Positions 55,483 to 63,614 are shown, counted from the stretch's first letter. The stretch is DNA of 64,000 nucleotides from CAAGNP01 sp045595965 (GCA_045595965.1 JAZOBN010000008.1:113371-177370); one strand, 5' to 3'. The notes: generated from the sequence alone by a model not told the origin. Numbers and translations: made by a program.

Positions 55483-56313
55483 TCACACATTAATCCTTAG
55501 CATACTAGCCAATTGCACAAAATAATCATTGGACCAGATTTCAAGTTCCTTAGGATTCTTTACAAATGGCATTACATCTTCTTTCACCTGCTTTATATTG
55601 GCGGTCGAAAGACGTTCAATAAGTTTTTCCTTGAACAATTCTGGAGTAATTGACTCATTATTGAATTGTTTGCAACGTTCAGCCAGGTGTACAAAATCCA
55701 ATGGTATATTATTACGCACATACCATTCAAAATCGTACCAATCTCGGCCTTTTACTCTATTCAGCCAAGAACGATATACTAACGCATGCATCTTGCCTGC
55801 AAATAAACAAGGGAGAGTAAAGCACCTTGTCATGAAAGAATATGGTTGAAGCAACAGTTTCTGTTCCGTATTAAATTTTAATGGCGGACATGTATCCACT
55901 TCAATTTTTATCTTTATAGACTTCTCCGTCTGAAATGTAACATCATAAACATCGGTATTATCTTTCAAAAATGCAGATTCTACCTTACCAAAGCTTTTCT
56001 TTTCTTTTTTCCTTATTTCCACTTCTCTACCTACCAATGAAAACGCATCCACAATGGGCTGGAAATATTTAGAAAAATCAAAATTTTCTTCTTGCACCAA
56101 CAAGGAAAAATCCATATCCTCACTAAAACGATGCAACCCGTGGAAGATTCTCAAGCAAGTACCACCATAGAAAGCCGCAGACTCAAAGAAACCTCCAGAA
56201 TAGAGTCCTGCAAGTATCACTTGCTGATTAACCTCAAAAATGGCATTTCGTCTCTGCTGCTCGGTAGAAATGTCGTAGCGGGACAACAAATTTTTAAATA
56301 TCTCATTATTCAT
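55483..56313 (-). CDS. abiEii: AbiEii/AbiGii-family nucleotidyltransferase toxin
   Basis: 276 aa. The nucleotidyltransferase motif I GGTCLR (residues 50-55), motif II SEDMDFS (64-70) and the later KGRDWYDFEWYV (about 188-199) are the AbiEii signatures. Family toxins transfer nucleotides, in characterised relatives to tRNA acceptor ends, stopping growth and aborting phage infection. Its ATG overlaps the AbiEi stop by 4 bp (56310-56313), as in other type IV systems. Confidence 0.9.
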   Translation of the reverse strand: MNNEIFKNLLSRYDISTEQQRRNAIFEVNQQVILAGLYSGGFFESAAFYGGTCLRIFHGLHRFSEDMDFSLLVQEENFDFSKYFQPIVDAFSLVGREVEIRKKEKKSFGKVESAFLKDNTDVYDVTFQTEKSIKIKIEVDTCPPLKFNTEQKLLLQPYSFMTRCFTLPCLFAGKMHALVYRSWLNRVKGRDWYDFEWYVRNNIPLDFVHLAERCKQFNNESITPELFKEKLIERLSTANIKQVKEDVMPFVKNPKELEIWSNDYFVQLASMLRINV

Positions 56314-56936
56314 CGCTTCAGATACTTTAATAGTTTAACAATAGAGTCAGCCTTTTTGCCTACTTTAATATATTCTTCAAATATATTCACATCCATCTTA
56401 TAAAACTCCTCCATATCCATTCGGATATCCTGCTCAAGATATATTTCTACATCCTTCATATATCGGAGATTAACTTGCGAAGTATTGGCTATCAAATCGC
56501 ATAAAGCCTTTTCTGGTGAAGCTATTAGAAATGCATAGTTACCTTTTTCAATACTTCTTACACCAACTGAAAATGATTCTCTTGAAATATATTTGTAATC
56601 ATATAATCCAATTGGAGTTTGAAAACTGCGGGAATGTTTCACTGTCATTGATTGATGAACATACACAGCCTCTGGAATAAGTCCATAATAACGCAATGCC
56701 GTTGACATAGAAATATATGATGGCGCATATATATGATTTGCAATCAGTTCACTGGAAAGAGCTAATCCTGAATATTCAGGATTAACAACATATAGTCCAC
56801 GCTTCAACCTTATGATAAATCCCTGTTTTTCAAGCCAGTTCACCTTTTTGTCAGCTGACCTAAGCTTAGGATACAAAGATTCAATGATTGAAGTTGTAAC
56901 TGGAATAGTCCCTATTTCTTTTAATTGCTTGATCAT
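56310..56936 (-). CDS. abiEi: AbiEi-family antitoxin/transcriptional repressor
   Basis: 208 aa. An N-terminal winged-helix region (about residues 1-52, SADKKVNWLEKQGFIIRLKRGLYVV) is followed by the AbiEi antitoxin domain (ISMSTALRYYGLIPE, SPEKALCDLI). In characterised AbiE systems this protein both counteracts the toxin and binds inverted repeats in its own promoter. A perfect 15-bp inverted repeat is present directly upstream here. The -7 box ends 4 nt before the ATG, predicting a leaderless mRNA. Confidence 0.88.
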   Translation of the reverse strand: MIKQLKEIGTIPVTTSIIESLYPKLRSADKKVNWLEKQGFIIRLKRGLYVVNPEYSGLALSSELIANHIYAPSYISMSTALRYYGLIPEAVYVHQSMTVKHSRSFQTPIGLYDYKYISRESFSVGVRSIEKGNYAFLIASPEKALCDLIANTSQVNLRYMKDVEIYLEQDIRMDMEEFYKMDVNIFEEYIKVGKKADSIVKLLKYLKR

Positions 56937-56940
56937 ACAA

Positions 56941-56948
56941 CAAATGTA
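56941..56948 (-). promoter_or_regulatory. -7 promoter element of abiEi-abiEii
   Basis: TACATTTG on the minus strand fits TAnnTTTG and ends 4 nt before ATG 56936. A possible -33 variant (TTCG, 56972-56969) is 20 nt upstream. The adjacent inverted-repeat arm abuts the box. Confidence 0.55.
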
Positions 56949-57003
56949 GTAATATTTTGAATAATAAACGAAATAAAACCTCTTTTTCTATTCAAAATAT
57001 TAC
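56949..57003. promoter_or_regulatory. Perfect 15-bp inverted repeat, likely AbiEi operator
   Basis: GTAATATTTTGAATA (56949-56963) and its exact reverse complement TATTCAAAATATTAC (56989-57003) are separated by 25 bp. The proximal arm lies between the -33 and -7 positions of the abiE promoter, so a bound protein would block RNA polymerase. The distance between arm centres is 40 bp, close to four helical turns. Confidence 0.7.
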
Positions 57004-57374
57004 CAAAAGATTGATTAATAAATACAATCCTTATCAGTAATATAACAAATTGTTATAGGTAAAAAAGAGAAAAATTTATTTGGAAAACGGCCTGACTTTT
57101 CCGAAAATCTTTCCGAAACTTCATATTTTCTAGTATACCTATGTACACCAATGTTACATTTAATGAAACATAACAATTTGAAAATAGGTGATATAGGTGT
57201 ATATAGTTGTACGTTAAATAACTCTAAAATTCCCCTGGCGGGTCACAAAGATATTAAATACCAAGCTGCCATATTCTTTATGAGCCCTGTAGGCCATAGG
57301 AAAGCCCGTAAACACTAGATAAGTCAAGTCCACGCCAAAGCGCAGACATTCACTGATTTTTTTGCCCGACAATA
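57004..57374. other. Intergenic region between abiE and the XRE gene, no assigned gene
   Basis: 371 bp. The left part (57004-57240) is very AT-rich and contains a 17-bp palindrome TATAACAA-A-TTGTTATA (57041-57057). The right part is less AT-rich. A plus-strand ORF of 55 codons (57151-57318, starting MLHLMKHNNLKIGD) and an opposing minus-strand open stretch of about 57 codons without a clear start (ending GNFRVI near 57214) overlap each other. I recognise neither. The stretch may be a remnant of a mobile-element gene. Confidence 0.35.
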
Positions 57375-57746
57375 CTACTCGCCATTGTATTTCTGCCCTT
57401 CCGGCTCACTCAGCCATCTTCTCTTCACAGCATCATTTTCTTTATACATTCCAATAGGCTTACTCCTATACTTCTTGACGGATAGGATATCCTCACCCAG
57501 AACAGTCTCCACTCTCGCTATGGTCTGTATGGTAAAGTTATGCTGTCCACTCAGCCACTTGGAGATCTCAGATTCTTTCTTCCCCATAGCCTTTGCTAGG
57601 TCCGCCTGGTTCCAACCTCTTCGCTCCATAATTTCAATAATACGTGAGGCTATACCAAAGGAAAGAGACGAAGTTCTCATTTGGTCCTTTGGTACTCGTG
57701 AAAGCAACTCTTCAAATAATGGATCAGAATATTGTATAGTGCTCAT
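57375..57746 (-). CDS. XRE-family HTH protein, HigA-type antitoxin
   Basis: 123 aa from ATG 57746, which lies 1 bp after the stop of the small upstream ORF; the frame runs on to 57773 but that would overlap. The helix-turn-helix spans about residues 43-70 (GWNQADLAKAMGKKESEISKWLSGQHN). The layout, a short N-terminus then the HTH, is that of HigA-like antitoxins. The partner toxin gene should lie directly upstream, where only a 42-codon ORF is found. A strong promoter and an 18-bp palindrome precede the unit. Confidence 0.8.
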   Translation of the reverse strand: MSTIQYSDPLFEELLSRVPKDQMRTSSLSFGIASRIIEIMERRGWNQADLAKAMGKKESEISKWLSGQHNFTIQTIARVETVLGEDILSVKKYRSKPIGMYKENDAVKRRWLSEPEGQKYNGE

Positions 57747-57747
57747 A

Positions 57748-57876
57748 TTATTTAATGTAGATATGAAATTCATTAAGAAATTTCTTTATCTCTGAGTCTC
57801 TGCTACCATTAATCTTTATTGAAAAAATTTGCACTGCATTTGTCAGCCTGAATGGTTCAAATTCTACCCTTCTCAT
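57748..57876 (-). CDS. 42-aa ORF upstream of the XRE gene, possible truncated toxin
   Basis: 42 aa, beginning MRRVEFEPFRLTNAV and ending FLNEFHIYIK. It is directly behind a full promoter (TTG-19-TATATTTG) and ends 1 bp before the XRE start codon, so it is in the position of a toxin gene. It is far shorter than HigB-type toxins (about 100 aa). I recall longer Bacteroides proteins that begin in a similar way and precede XRE genes, so this could be the N-terminal remnant of one. It could also be an intact small protein. Confidence 0.5.
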   Translation of the reverse strand: MRRVEFEPFRLTNAVQIFSIKINGSRDSEIKKFLNEFHIYIK

Positions 57877-57898
57877 ATCTACATATAGTTACCGAGCA

Positions 57899-57928
57899 CA
57901 AATATAGGCATAACATATTTATTAGCAA
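57899..57928 (-). promoter_or_regulatory. Promoter of the XRE unit
   Basis: On the minus strand TTG (57928-57926) and TATATTTG (57906-57899) are exactly 19 nt apart, the best match to the Bacteroidota -33/-7 promoter in the window. The leader to ATG 57876 is 22 nt. Confidence 0.7.
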
Positions 57929-57947
57929 GCAATTTTTACAAATTTTT

Positions 57948-57965
57948 CTTAACTTATAAGTTAAG
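57948..57965. promoter_or_regulatory. 18-bp perfect palindrome upstream of the XRE promoter
   Basis: CTTAACTTATAAGTTAAG is its own reverse complement. It lies 19 bp upstream of the -33 element of the XRE unit and 132 bp before the divergent hydrolase gene. XRE antitoxins usually bind such palindromes, so it may be an operator. Confidence 0.5.
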
Positions 57966-58063
57966 TTTATAATTCAGATATCATATTCGTTTTGCCATAT
58001 AGCTAACCTATTTCTCAAGAAAGATTAATAATAATTCTACATTTATGTGGGGGATTTGTTAAC

Positions 58064-58093
58064 TTTACTCAAGTTATCTAAAACTTGAGTAAA
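58064..58093. promoter_or_regulatory. 12-bp perfect inverted repeat directly before the hydrolase gene
   Basis: TTTACTCAAGTT (58064-58075) and AACTTGAGTAAA (58082-58093) flank the 6-nt spacer ATCTAA. The repeat ends 4 bp before ATG 58098. It could be a DNA operator or an mRNA hairpin that hides the start codon. It is not a terminator by position, because no T run follows. Confidence 0.55.
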
Positions 58094-58097
58094 TATT

Positions 58098-58814
58098 ATG
58101 AGGTATCTTTATTTGGTAGCTGTAGCGTTGCTATTGGCAGCGTGTGGCAACAGCAAATGCAATGAGAAAGAAAGTGAAGTGATTTTACCAGAAGGGGAAT
58201 TTACTTACAATGTGCCTTGTAAAGTAGTGTATGTCAATGCAGACAAGCCAGGCAAAGCTATTTTATGGCTGTGGCTTCATGGTGGGGTGCACGATCGTCC
58301 AAAGCACGACATGTTCTATCACCCGAATCATTTCGACTGTTGCGATGCCGACGAATATATCCTGCAATACTTGAAAGAGAGCGGAACTAAAGCTGTTGCA
58401 CTGTTCCCTGTGTGCTATAAAGCAAACTTAGAGGAAACCATCAAATGGATAGATTGCTATGATGATGTGAAACACATCATCGATGACTATGCAGATAAGG
58501 GGCTCATTGATACCACCAGAGTTTATGTAACAGGATCATCTGACGGAGGTCGTGGTGCTTGGGATTATGCCGAGATGCACCCCGATGTATTTGCCGCTGC
58601 AATATCGATGTCGTGTTCGAGTCCCAGACCGGTGAGCATTCCGGTGTATTTTTTCAGCACTGCCAGCGAGGGCGACTGCACTGCACGAGTGGACGAACTT
58701 GTGAAGCAAGGTATAGACATCAAATATAAATACTGTCCCGACCAAAAGCACGGTGGTGACGCTATAGAGTGTACTCCGGAACTCTTAAAAGAATTCTTCG
58801 CACACACAAAATAA
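58098..58814 (+). CDS. Lipoprotein alpha/beta-hydrolase
   Basis: 238 aa. The lipoprotein signal ends at Cys16 (VAVALLLAACGNS). LWLWLHGG forms the oxyanion-hole strand, YVTGSSDGGRGAWDYAEMHPDVFAAAISMS contains the nucleophile elbow GSSDGG (Ser about 146), and H218 in DQKHGGDA is the likely catalytic histidine. It resembles esterase/PHB-depolymerase-like hydrolases anchored at the cell surface or periplasm; substrate unknown. It has several cysteines in the mature part. It is monocistronic, between the XRE unit and tldD. Confidence 0.7.
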   Translation: MRYLYLVAVALLLAACGNSKCNEKESEVILPEGEFTYNVPCKVVYVNADKPGKAILWLWLHGGVHDRPKHDMFYHPNHFDCCDADEYILQYLKESGTKAVALFPVCYKANLEETIKWIDCYDDVKHIIDDYADKGLIDTTRVYVTGSSDGGRGAWDYAEMHPDVFAAAISMSCSSPRPVSIPVYFFSTASEGDCTARVDELVKQGIDIKYKYCPDQKHGGDAIECTPELLKEFFAHTK

Positions 58815-58855
58815 TAATTCCTGAGAAAATCTCTACCCTTGAGTGAGAAAAACAC

Positions 58856-58863
58856 TACCTTTG
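58856..58863 (+). promoter_or_regulatory. -7 promoter element of tldD
   Basis: TACCTTTG fits TAnnTTTG and ends 7 nt before the tldD ATG at 58871, so the mRNA would be leaderless or nearly so. Confidence 0.5.
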
Positions 58864-58870
58864 TCCTGTT

Positions 58871-60289
58871 ATGGACAAAAAATATCTTGATCTTTTTAGT
58901 GTAAATGAGGAGCAGATCAGGCAGGTATTGGCTGCTGCTCTCTCAAAAGGGGGGGACTATGCAGACCTCTTTTTTGAACACACAATCTCAGATGAGCTCT
59001 CCCTCAGGGATGGGGAGGTGAATTCTGTGAGTTCAAACATCGACTACGGAGTTGGAATCAGGGTTGTCTCGGGTGATAAGACCGGATACGCCTACACCGA
59101 GCAGACCACCTTGCAGGAGATGCTCAATGCTGCAAAAGTGGCTGCCCAGATTGCAGAAACAGAGACAGCATCTCTCCATATTCCACAACTATTCACAAAT
59201 ATCAGTTCAGCAAATCATTACCCGATAATATCACCCTGGGAAGATCACTCAGTATCGGAGAAAAAGCCATACCTTCTCTCTCTGAATGAGAAAGTTTTTG
59301 CACTCGACAAAAGGGTTACTAAGGTTATGGAGCGGCTCTCCACATCAAATACAAAAATCCTCTTTTACAACTCTCTCGGAGAGTGCTTCACCGATGAGAG
59401 GCCGATGTCAGCACTGGTGGTAACCTGTGTTATGGAGGAGGGAGAAAGAATCGAAAACTCCTCATCTTCACGCAGTTTCAGGATGGGATATGAATTTCTT
59501 AATGATCCCCTTCTCGATGAAATGGCGAGAGAAGCGGTCAATAATTGCTCCATCCTGTTCCAGGCCCAGCAGCCCAAGGGGGGTGAAATGGCAGTAGTGA
59601 TGGGGGCCGGCGGTTCAGGGATACTTCTTCATGAGGCGATAGGACACGCCTTTGAGGCAGACTTCAACAGAAAAAGGACCTCAATCTTCTCCGACAAACT
59701 TGGAAAGCAAATTTGTGACAAATCTATAAATATAGTTGATGACGGCACTCTGCTGCACAACAGAGGTTCGGTCAATATCGACGATGAAGGGGTTCCGGGA
59801 CAAAAGACCTATATGGTAAAGGAGGGTATCCTCAACTCCTATCTTCACGACAGAATAAGTGCCAGACACTACAACACCACATCCACAGGTAACGGCAGAA
59901 GGGAGTCTTTCCGTTTTATGCCAATCCCCAGAATGAGGGCTACATATATGGAAAATGGTAACTGCAAGGAGTCAGACCTGATTGCAGAGGTGAAGAGAGG
60001 CATTTATGTTGACAATTTCTCCAATGGACAGGTCCAGATAGGTGCCGGAGACTTCACATTCTATGTCAAATCGGGCTACCTCATTGAAAATGGGAAACTC
60101 ACCACACCTATCAAGGATATCAATATTATAGGAAATGGTCCAGATGCCCTGGCAGATATACTTGCTGTGGCAGACAACAATAAAATTGACAATGGTACAT
60201 GGACTTGCGGGAAGGAGCAGTATTGTCCGGTCTCTTGCGGTATGCCATCGGTCCTTATCAGACAGTTAACAGTAGGAGGAATCAACTGA
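58871..60289 (+). CDS. tldD: Metalloprotease TldD
   Basis: 472 aa. The HEAIGHAFEAD segment (H254, H258) is the HExxxH zinc site of TldD. SVSSNIDYGVGIRVV near the N-terminus and the C-terminal GMPSVLIRQLTVGG fit the family. TldD and TldE/PmbA form a heterodimeric protease that trims unfolded peptides and, in some bacteria, microcin precursors or CcdA. Its stop overlaps the next ATG (TGATG), matching a two-subunit enzyme. Confidence 0.94.
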   Translation: MDKKYLDLFSVNEEQIRQVLAAALSKGGDYADLFFEHTISDELSLRDGEVNSVSSNIDYGVGIRVVSGDKTGYAYTEQTTLQEMLNAAKVAAQIAETETASLHIPQLFTNISSANHYPIISPWEDHSVSEKKPYLLSLNEKVFALDKRVTKVMERLSTSNTKILFYNSLGECFTDERPMSALVVTCVMEEGERIENSSSSRSFRMGYEFLNDPLLDEMAREAVNNCSILFQAQQPKGGEMAVVMGAGGSGILLHEAIGHAFEADFNRKRTSIFSDKLGKQICDKSINIVDDGTLLHNRGSVNIDDEGVPGQKTYMVKEGILNSYLHDRISARHYNTTSTGNGRRESFRFMPIPRMRATYMENGNCKESDLIAEVKRGIYVDNFSNGQVQIGAGDFTFYVKSGYLIENGKLTTPIKDINIIGNGPDALADILAVADNNKIDNGTWTCGKEQYCPVSCGMPSVLIRQLTVGGIN

Positions 60290-61596
60290 TGAATAAAGAT
60301 ATTGCATTAAAGGCCCTTGACATGGCCAAAACTGCCGGTGCACAGCAAGCACGAGTTACTTACACCCACTCCTGTCTCAACCAATACACCCTTCTCGATG
60401 GGGAACTTGAGAAGCTGCAGCACTCCTTGGGATCATCCTTGTTTATACAACTCTATTCCAACGGCAAATACGGAGCATTTTCCACCAACAGAATGGAGGG
60501 AAACGAACTGCAGAAATTTATTGAGGAGGCATTGCTCTCCATTGATTACCTCACACCTGACCCCTGTAGGGGGCTTCCCAACCCAGAATTGTATTTCAAG
60601 GGAGAATGCATGGATCTTCATCAGGATGATCCCACATATTCTGAAATATCTCCGGAATCAAAAAAAGAGCTCCTGTTGGAAGTTGCCCAGGAAGCAGACC
60701 GTTCCGATTCAAGGATAATTTCTGTCTCAAATGACTACGAAGATTTCAAAGAGGTAATATATATCGCAGATTCCCAGGGATTTGAAGGATTAACTTCCCA
60801 GACCCTCTTCTCACTCTCAGCTGAATGTTCAGTCAAAGGGAAAGGTGGTGCCAGACCACAAAACTGGTGGTTTGACAGTTCAATGTTCTACAAGACCCTT
60901 CCAAAAGGGTGCTGCAAGGAGGCAGTAGAAAGAACCCTCGCAATGATTGGGGCGAAGAAGATTAAAAGCGGCAAATACAATATCATTATAGATAGGAGTG
61001 TAGCATCCAAGGTTGTCTCACCCATATTCTCAGCATTGAGCGGAGGATCTATCCAGCAGAGAAACTCATTCCTTTTGGATAAACTCGGAAAGAATGTCCT
61101 CGGGGAGAAACTTACAATCAAAGACACCCCGCATGCCCCCGGATTTATGGGTTCCAGATGGTTTGACAGTGAAGGAATTGCCACCAAAGAGATGGAGATT
61201 GTATCTGAAGGGGTTCCCCAACTCTATTTCCTCAATTCCTATTTTGCCAACAAGCTCAATACCACCTCCACCATCGAGTCGGTTTCTGTCCCCACAATCA
61301 ATCCATTTGGGGCATCAGATGCCGCATCTATGATGAAGGAGATAGGGAGCGGCATCCTGATTACCGGTTTCAACGGGGGTAACTGCAACGGCGCAAGCGG
61401 CGATTTCTCTTTCGGCATTGAAGGCTACCTCTTCAAAGATGGGGTAATACTTCATCCGATAAAAGAGATGAATATGACAGGAAACATATTATATTTGTGG
61501 AAAAATGTAACAAACATCGGCACAGACTACCGCAAATGTTCAAGATGGCTTATACCATCGATTGCCTTTGAAAATGTCGATTTAAGTGGAAAATAA
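60289..61596 (+). CDS. pmbA: TldE/PmbA-type protease subunit
   Basis: 435 aa from ATG 60289, which overlaps the tldD stop by one base; the longer frame to 60199 lies inside tldD. It lacks the HExxxH zinc site, as expected of the TldE/PmbA partner, and has TKEMEIVSEGVPQLYFLNSYFANKLN and SGDFSFGIEGYLFKDG typical of it. It is 3 bp before nhaC. Confidence 0.9.
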   Translation: MNKDIALKALDMAKTAGAQQARVTYTHSCLNQYTLLDGELEKLQHSLGSSLFIQLYSNGKYGAFSTNRMEGNELQKFIEEALLSIDYLTPDPCRGLPNPELYFKGECMDLHQDDPTYSEISPESKKELLLEVAQEADRSDSRIISVSNDYEDFKEVIYIADSQGFEGLTSQTLFSLSAECSVKGKGGARPQNWWFDSSMFYKTLPKGCCKEAVERTLAMIGAKKIKSGKYNIIIDRSVASKVVSPIFSALSGGSIQQRNSFLLDKLGKNVLGEKLTIKDTPHAPGFMGSRWFDSEGIATKEMEIVSEGVPQLYFLNSYFANKLNTTSTIESVSVPTINPFGASDAASMMKEIGSGILITGFNGGNCNGASGDFSFGIEGYLFKDGVILHPIKEMNMTGNILYLWKNVTNIGTDYRKCSRWLIPSIAFENVDLSGK

Positions 61597-61599
61597 AAG

Positions 61600-63051
61600 A
61601 TGAAAAAGCCAGGTATTTACCTTTCATTACTCCCCATTGTCATTCTTATAGCAATGATTATCATTGGAGTAAAGGTATTCGGAGAAGACCTCACAAGCGG
61701 ACCTTCCCAGATTTCTCTTGTAATCACAGCTGCCATAGTTATACTGATATCGATGTTTTATCTCAAGATACCATGGCAAAAGATTGACGAGGCTATAAAT
61801 ATTCAGTTGTACAACACAGGGAGTGCCTTTTTTATACTCCTTATGATCGGGGCACTTACATCGACATGGATGCTTTCGGGGATTGTCCCGTCGTTGATAT
61901 ACTACGGACTTAAAATCATCCACCCATCCATATTTCTGGTGACAGCTTTCATACTCTCCGCTGTGGTTTCTATCCTCTCCGGGAGTTCCTGGACCACTTG
62001 CGGAACTATTGGGGTAGCCCTTATCAGTGCAGGATCACTGATCGGGATACACACAGGATGGCTTGCCGGAGCGATCATTTCCGGTGCCTATTTCGGAGAC
62101 AAAAGGTCACCCCTCTCCGACTCATGCAACCTCTCTGCCTCTATGGCGGGTGTCGATCTGTACAAACATATCGGGTATCTGATCTACACAAATCTCCCTG
62201 CATTTATCATTTCATTCATCGTCTTCACCGTTGCCGGATTCAGTATGGACACCAACGGTATGGACATTTCATCAATAATGACAAATGTTACTGGAAGTTT
62301 CAATATCTCACCCTGGTTCCTACTTATACCTTGCTTCACTATTTTTATGATATACAAGAAGTTCCCTGCTTTTCTCACCCTTCTTATATCTGCGGTCATG
62401 GGGGCACTCCTGGCATACTTTGCCCAACCCCACATTGTTTCCCAGATTTATGGAGATGTGTCGGGAGAATTTAACCGGTTCCTCTATGCCTCATTGAAGA
62501 TGATGTCAACATCTGTAGAGGTGGATGCCGGCAACCAGATGATGAACGAACTTGCATGCACCAATGGAATGGCCGGAATGTTGAACACCGTTCTGCTGAT
62601 CTTGTGTGTAGTAGTTTTTGGTGGGGCTTTCCAGGCTTCGGGGATGATTCAGACAATCACCGAGAAGATGATCAAACTGATGAATACCACCTTCTCAATT
62701 GTCTCAGGCACAGTGTTCACAGGTATTTTCTGCAATATTGCCCTCTCTGACCAGTACATGTCAATCATCCTCCCATCCAAGATGTTTGCAGAGACTTACC
62801 GTAAAAACGGGTATGCGCCAGAGCTTCTGAGCCGCTCAGTGGAAGACTCCTCTACAGTTACCTCTGTCCTTGTCCCCTGGAACACTTGTGCAGTGGCACA
62901 ATCATCTGTACTTGGAGTTGCAACCCTGGCATACTTGCCATACTGTATTTTTAATATTATTTCGCCGATTATATCTATATTTGTCGCCGCTATCGGCTGG
63001 AAAATTCATAGAATAGCGGTAGAAAAAGAACAGGAAACAATAACTCAATAA
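61600..63051 (+). CDS. nhaC: Na+/H+ antiporter NhaC
   Basis: 483 aa with about eleven hydrophobic helices. SGSSWTTCGTIGVALISAG, GAYFGDKRSPLSDSCNLSASMAGVDLYKHI and SRSVEDSSTVTSVLVPWNTCAVAQSSVLGV are NhaC-family signatures with the acidic residues expected in the ion path. It exchanges Na+ and H+ across the inner membrane. Close packing with pmbA (3 bp) suggests cotranscription. Confidence 0.92.
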   Translation: MKKPGIYLSLLPIVILIAMIIIGVKVFGEDLTSGPSQISLVITAAIVILISMFYLKIPWQKIDEAINIQLYNTGSAFFILLMIGALTSTWMLSGIVPSLIYYGLKIIHPSIFLVTAFILSAVVSILSGSSWTTCGTIGVALISAGSLIGIHTGWLAGAIISGAYFGDKRSPLSDSCNLSASMAGVDLYKHIGYLIYTNLPAFIISFIVFTVAGFSMDTNGMDISSIMTNVTGSFNISPWFLLIPCFTIFMIYKKFPAFLTLLISAVMGALLAYFAQPHIVSQIYGDVSGEFNRFLYASLKMMSTSVEVDAGNQMMNELACTNGMAGMLNTVLLILCVVVFGGAFQASGMIQTITEKMIKLMNTTFSIVSGTVFTGIFCNIALSDQYMSIILPSKMFAETYRKNGYAPELLSRSVEDSSTVTSVLVPWNTCAVAQSSVLGVATLAYLPYCIFNIISPIISIFVAAIGWKIHRIAVEKEQETITQ

Positions 63052-63062
63052 TATTTATAAAA

Positions 63063-63614
63063 ATGGAAATCAATCAAAATAAAGTTGTTGCCATCACATA
63101 CACACTTATCGTAGATGGTAAAGAGGCAGACAAGGCTACAGAAGAGAGACCATTGGATTTCATCTTTGGCACAGGGATGCTTCTTCCTAAATTTGAAGAA
63201 AATCTTGCAGGAAAGAAGGTAGGTGATTCATTCGAATTTACCCTTACACCTGAAGAGGGTTACGGAATGCCTATGCCAGAAATGATTGTAGAACTTCCAA
63301 AATCCATTTTCGCTATAGAAGGTAAAATCCAGGAAGATATCCTTTTCGTTGGCAACATTATCCCTATGATGAACAATATGGGTGGAGTAATGCAAGGTAA
63401 AGTTTCTGAGGTTAAACCAGAGGCTGTAATCATGGACTTCAACCACCCCATGGCTGGCAAGACACTCAATTTCACAGGTAAAGTTATCACAGTGAGAGAG
63501 GCTACCCCAGAAGAGATGACAGATGGTCTTCATGGTGAGAAAAAAGCTCAGGGCGGATGCAGCGGAAGTTGTTCAGATGACTGCTGTTCAGGTTGCAGCG
63601 GTGGATGTCACTAA
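63063..63614 (+). CDS. slyD: FKBP-type peptidyl-prolyl isomerase, SlyD-like
   Basis: 183 aa. An FKBP domain (VVAITYTLIVDGKEAD, PLDFIFGTGMLLPKFEENLAGKKVGDSFEFTLTPEEGYG) is interrupted by the insert-in-flap chaperone domain (about residues 70-125). The tail from about residue 160 is rich in Cys, Gly, Ser and His (CSGSCSDDCCSGCSGGCH), as in nickel-binding SlyD. It folds proteins and may handle metals. The stop is about 20 bp from the end of an insertion sequence. Confidence 0.93.
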   Translation: MEINQNKVVAITYTLIVDGKEADKATEERPLDFIFGTGMLLPKFEENLAGKKVGDSFEFTLTPEEGYGMPMPEMIVELPKSIFAIEGKIQEDILFVGNIIPMMNNMGGVMQGKVSEVKPEAVIMDFNHPMAGKTLNFTGKVITVREATPEEMTDGLHGEKKAQGGCSGSCSDDCCSGCSGGCH

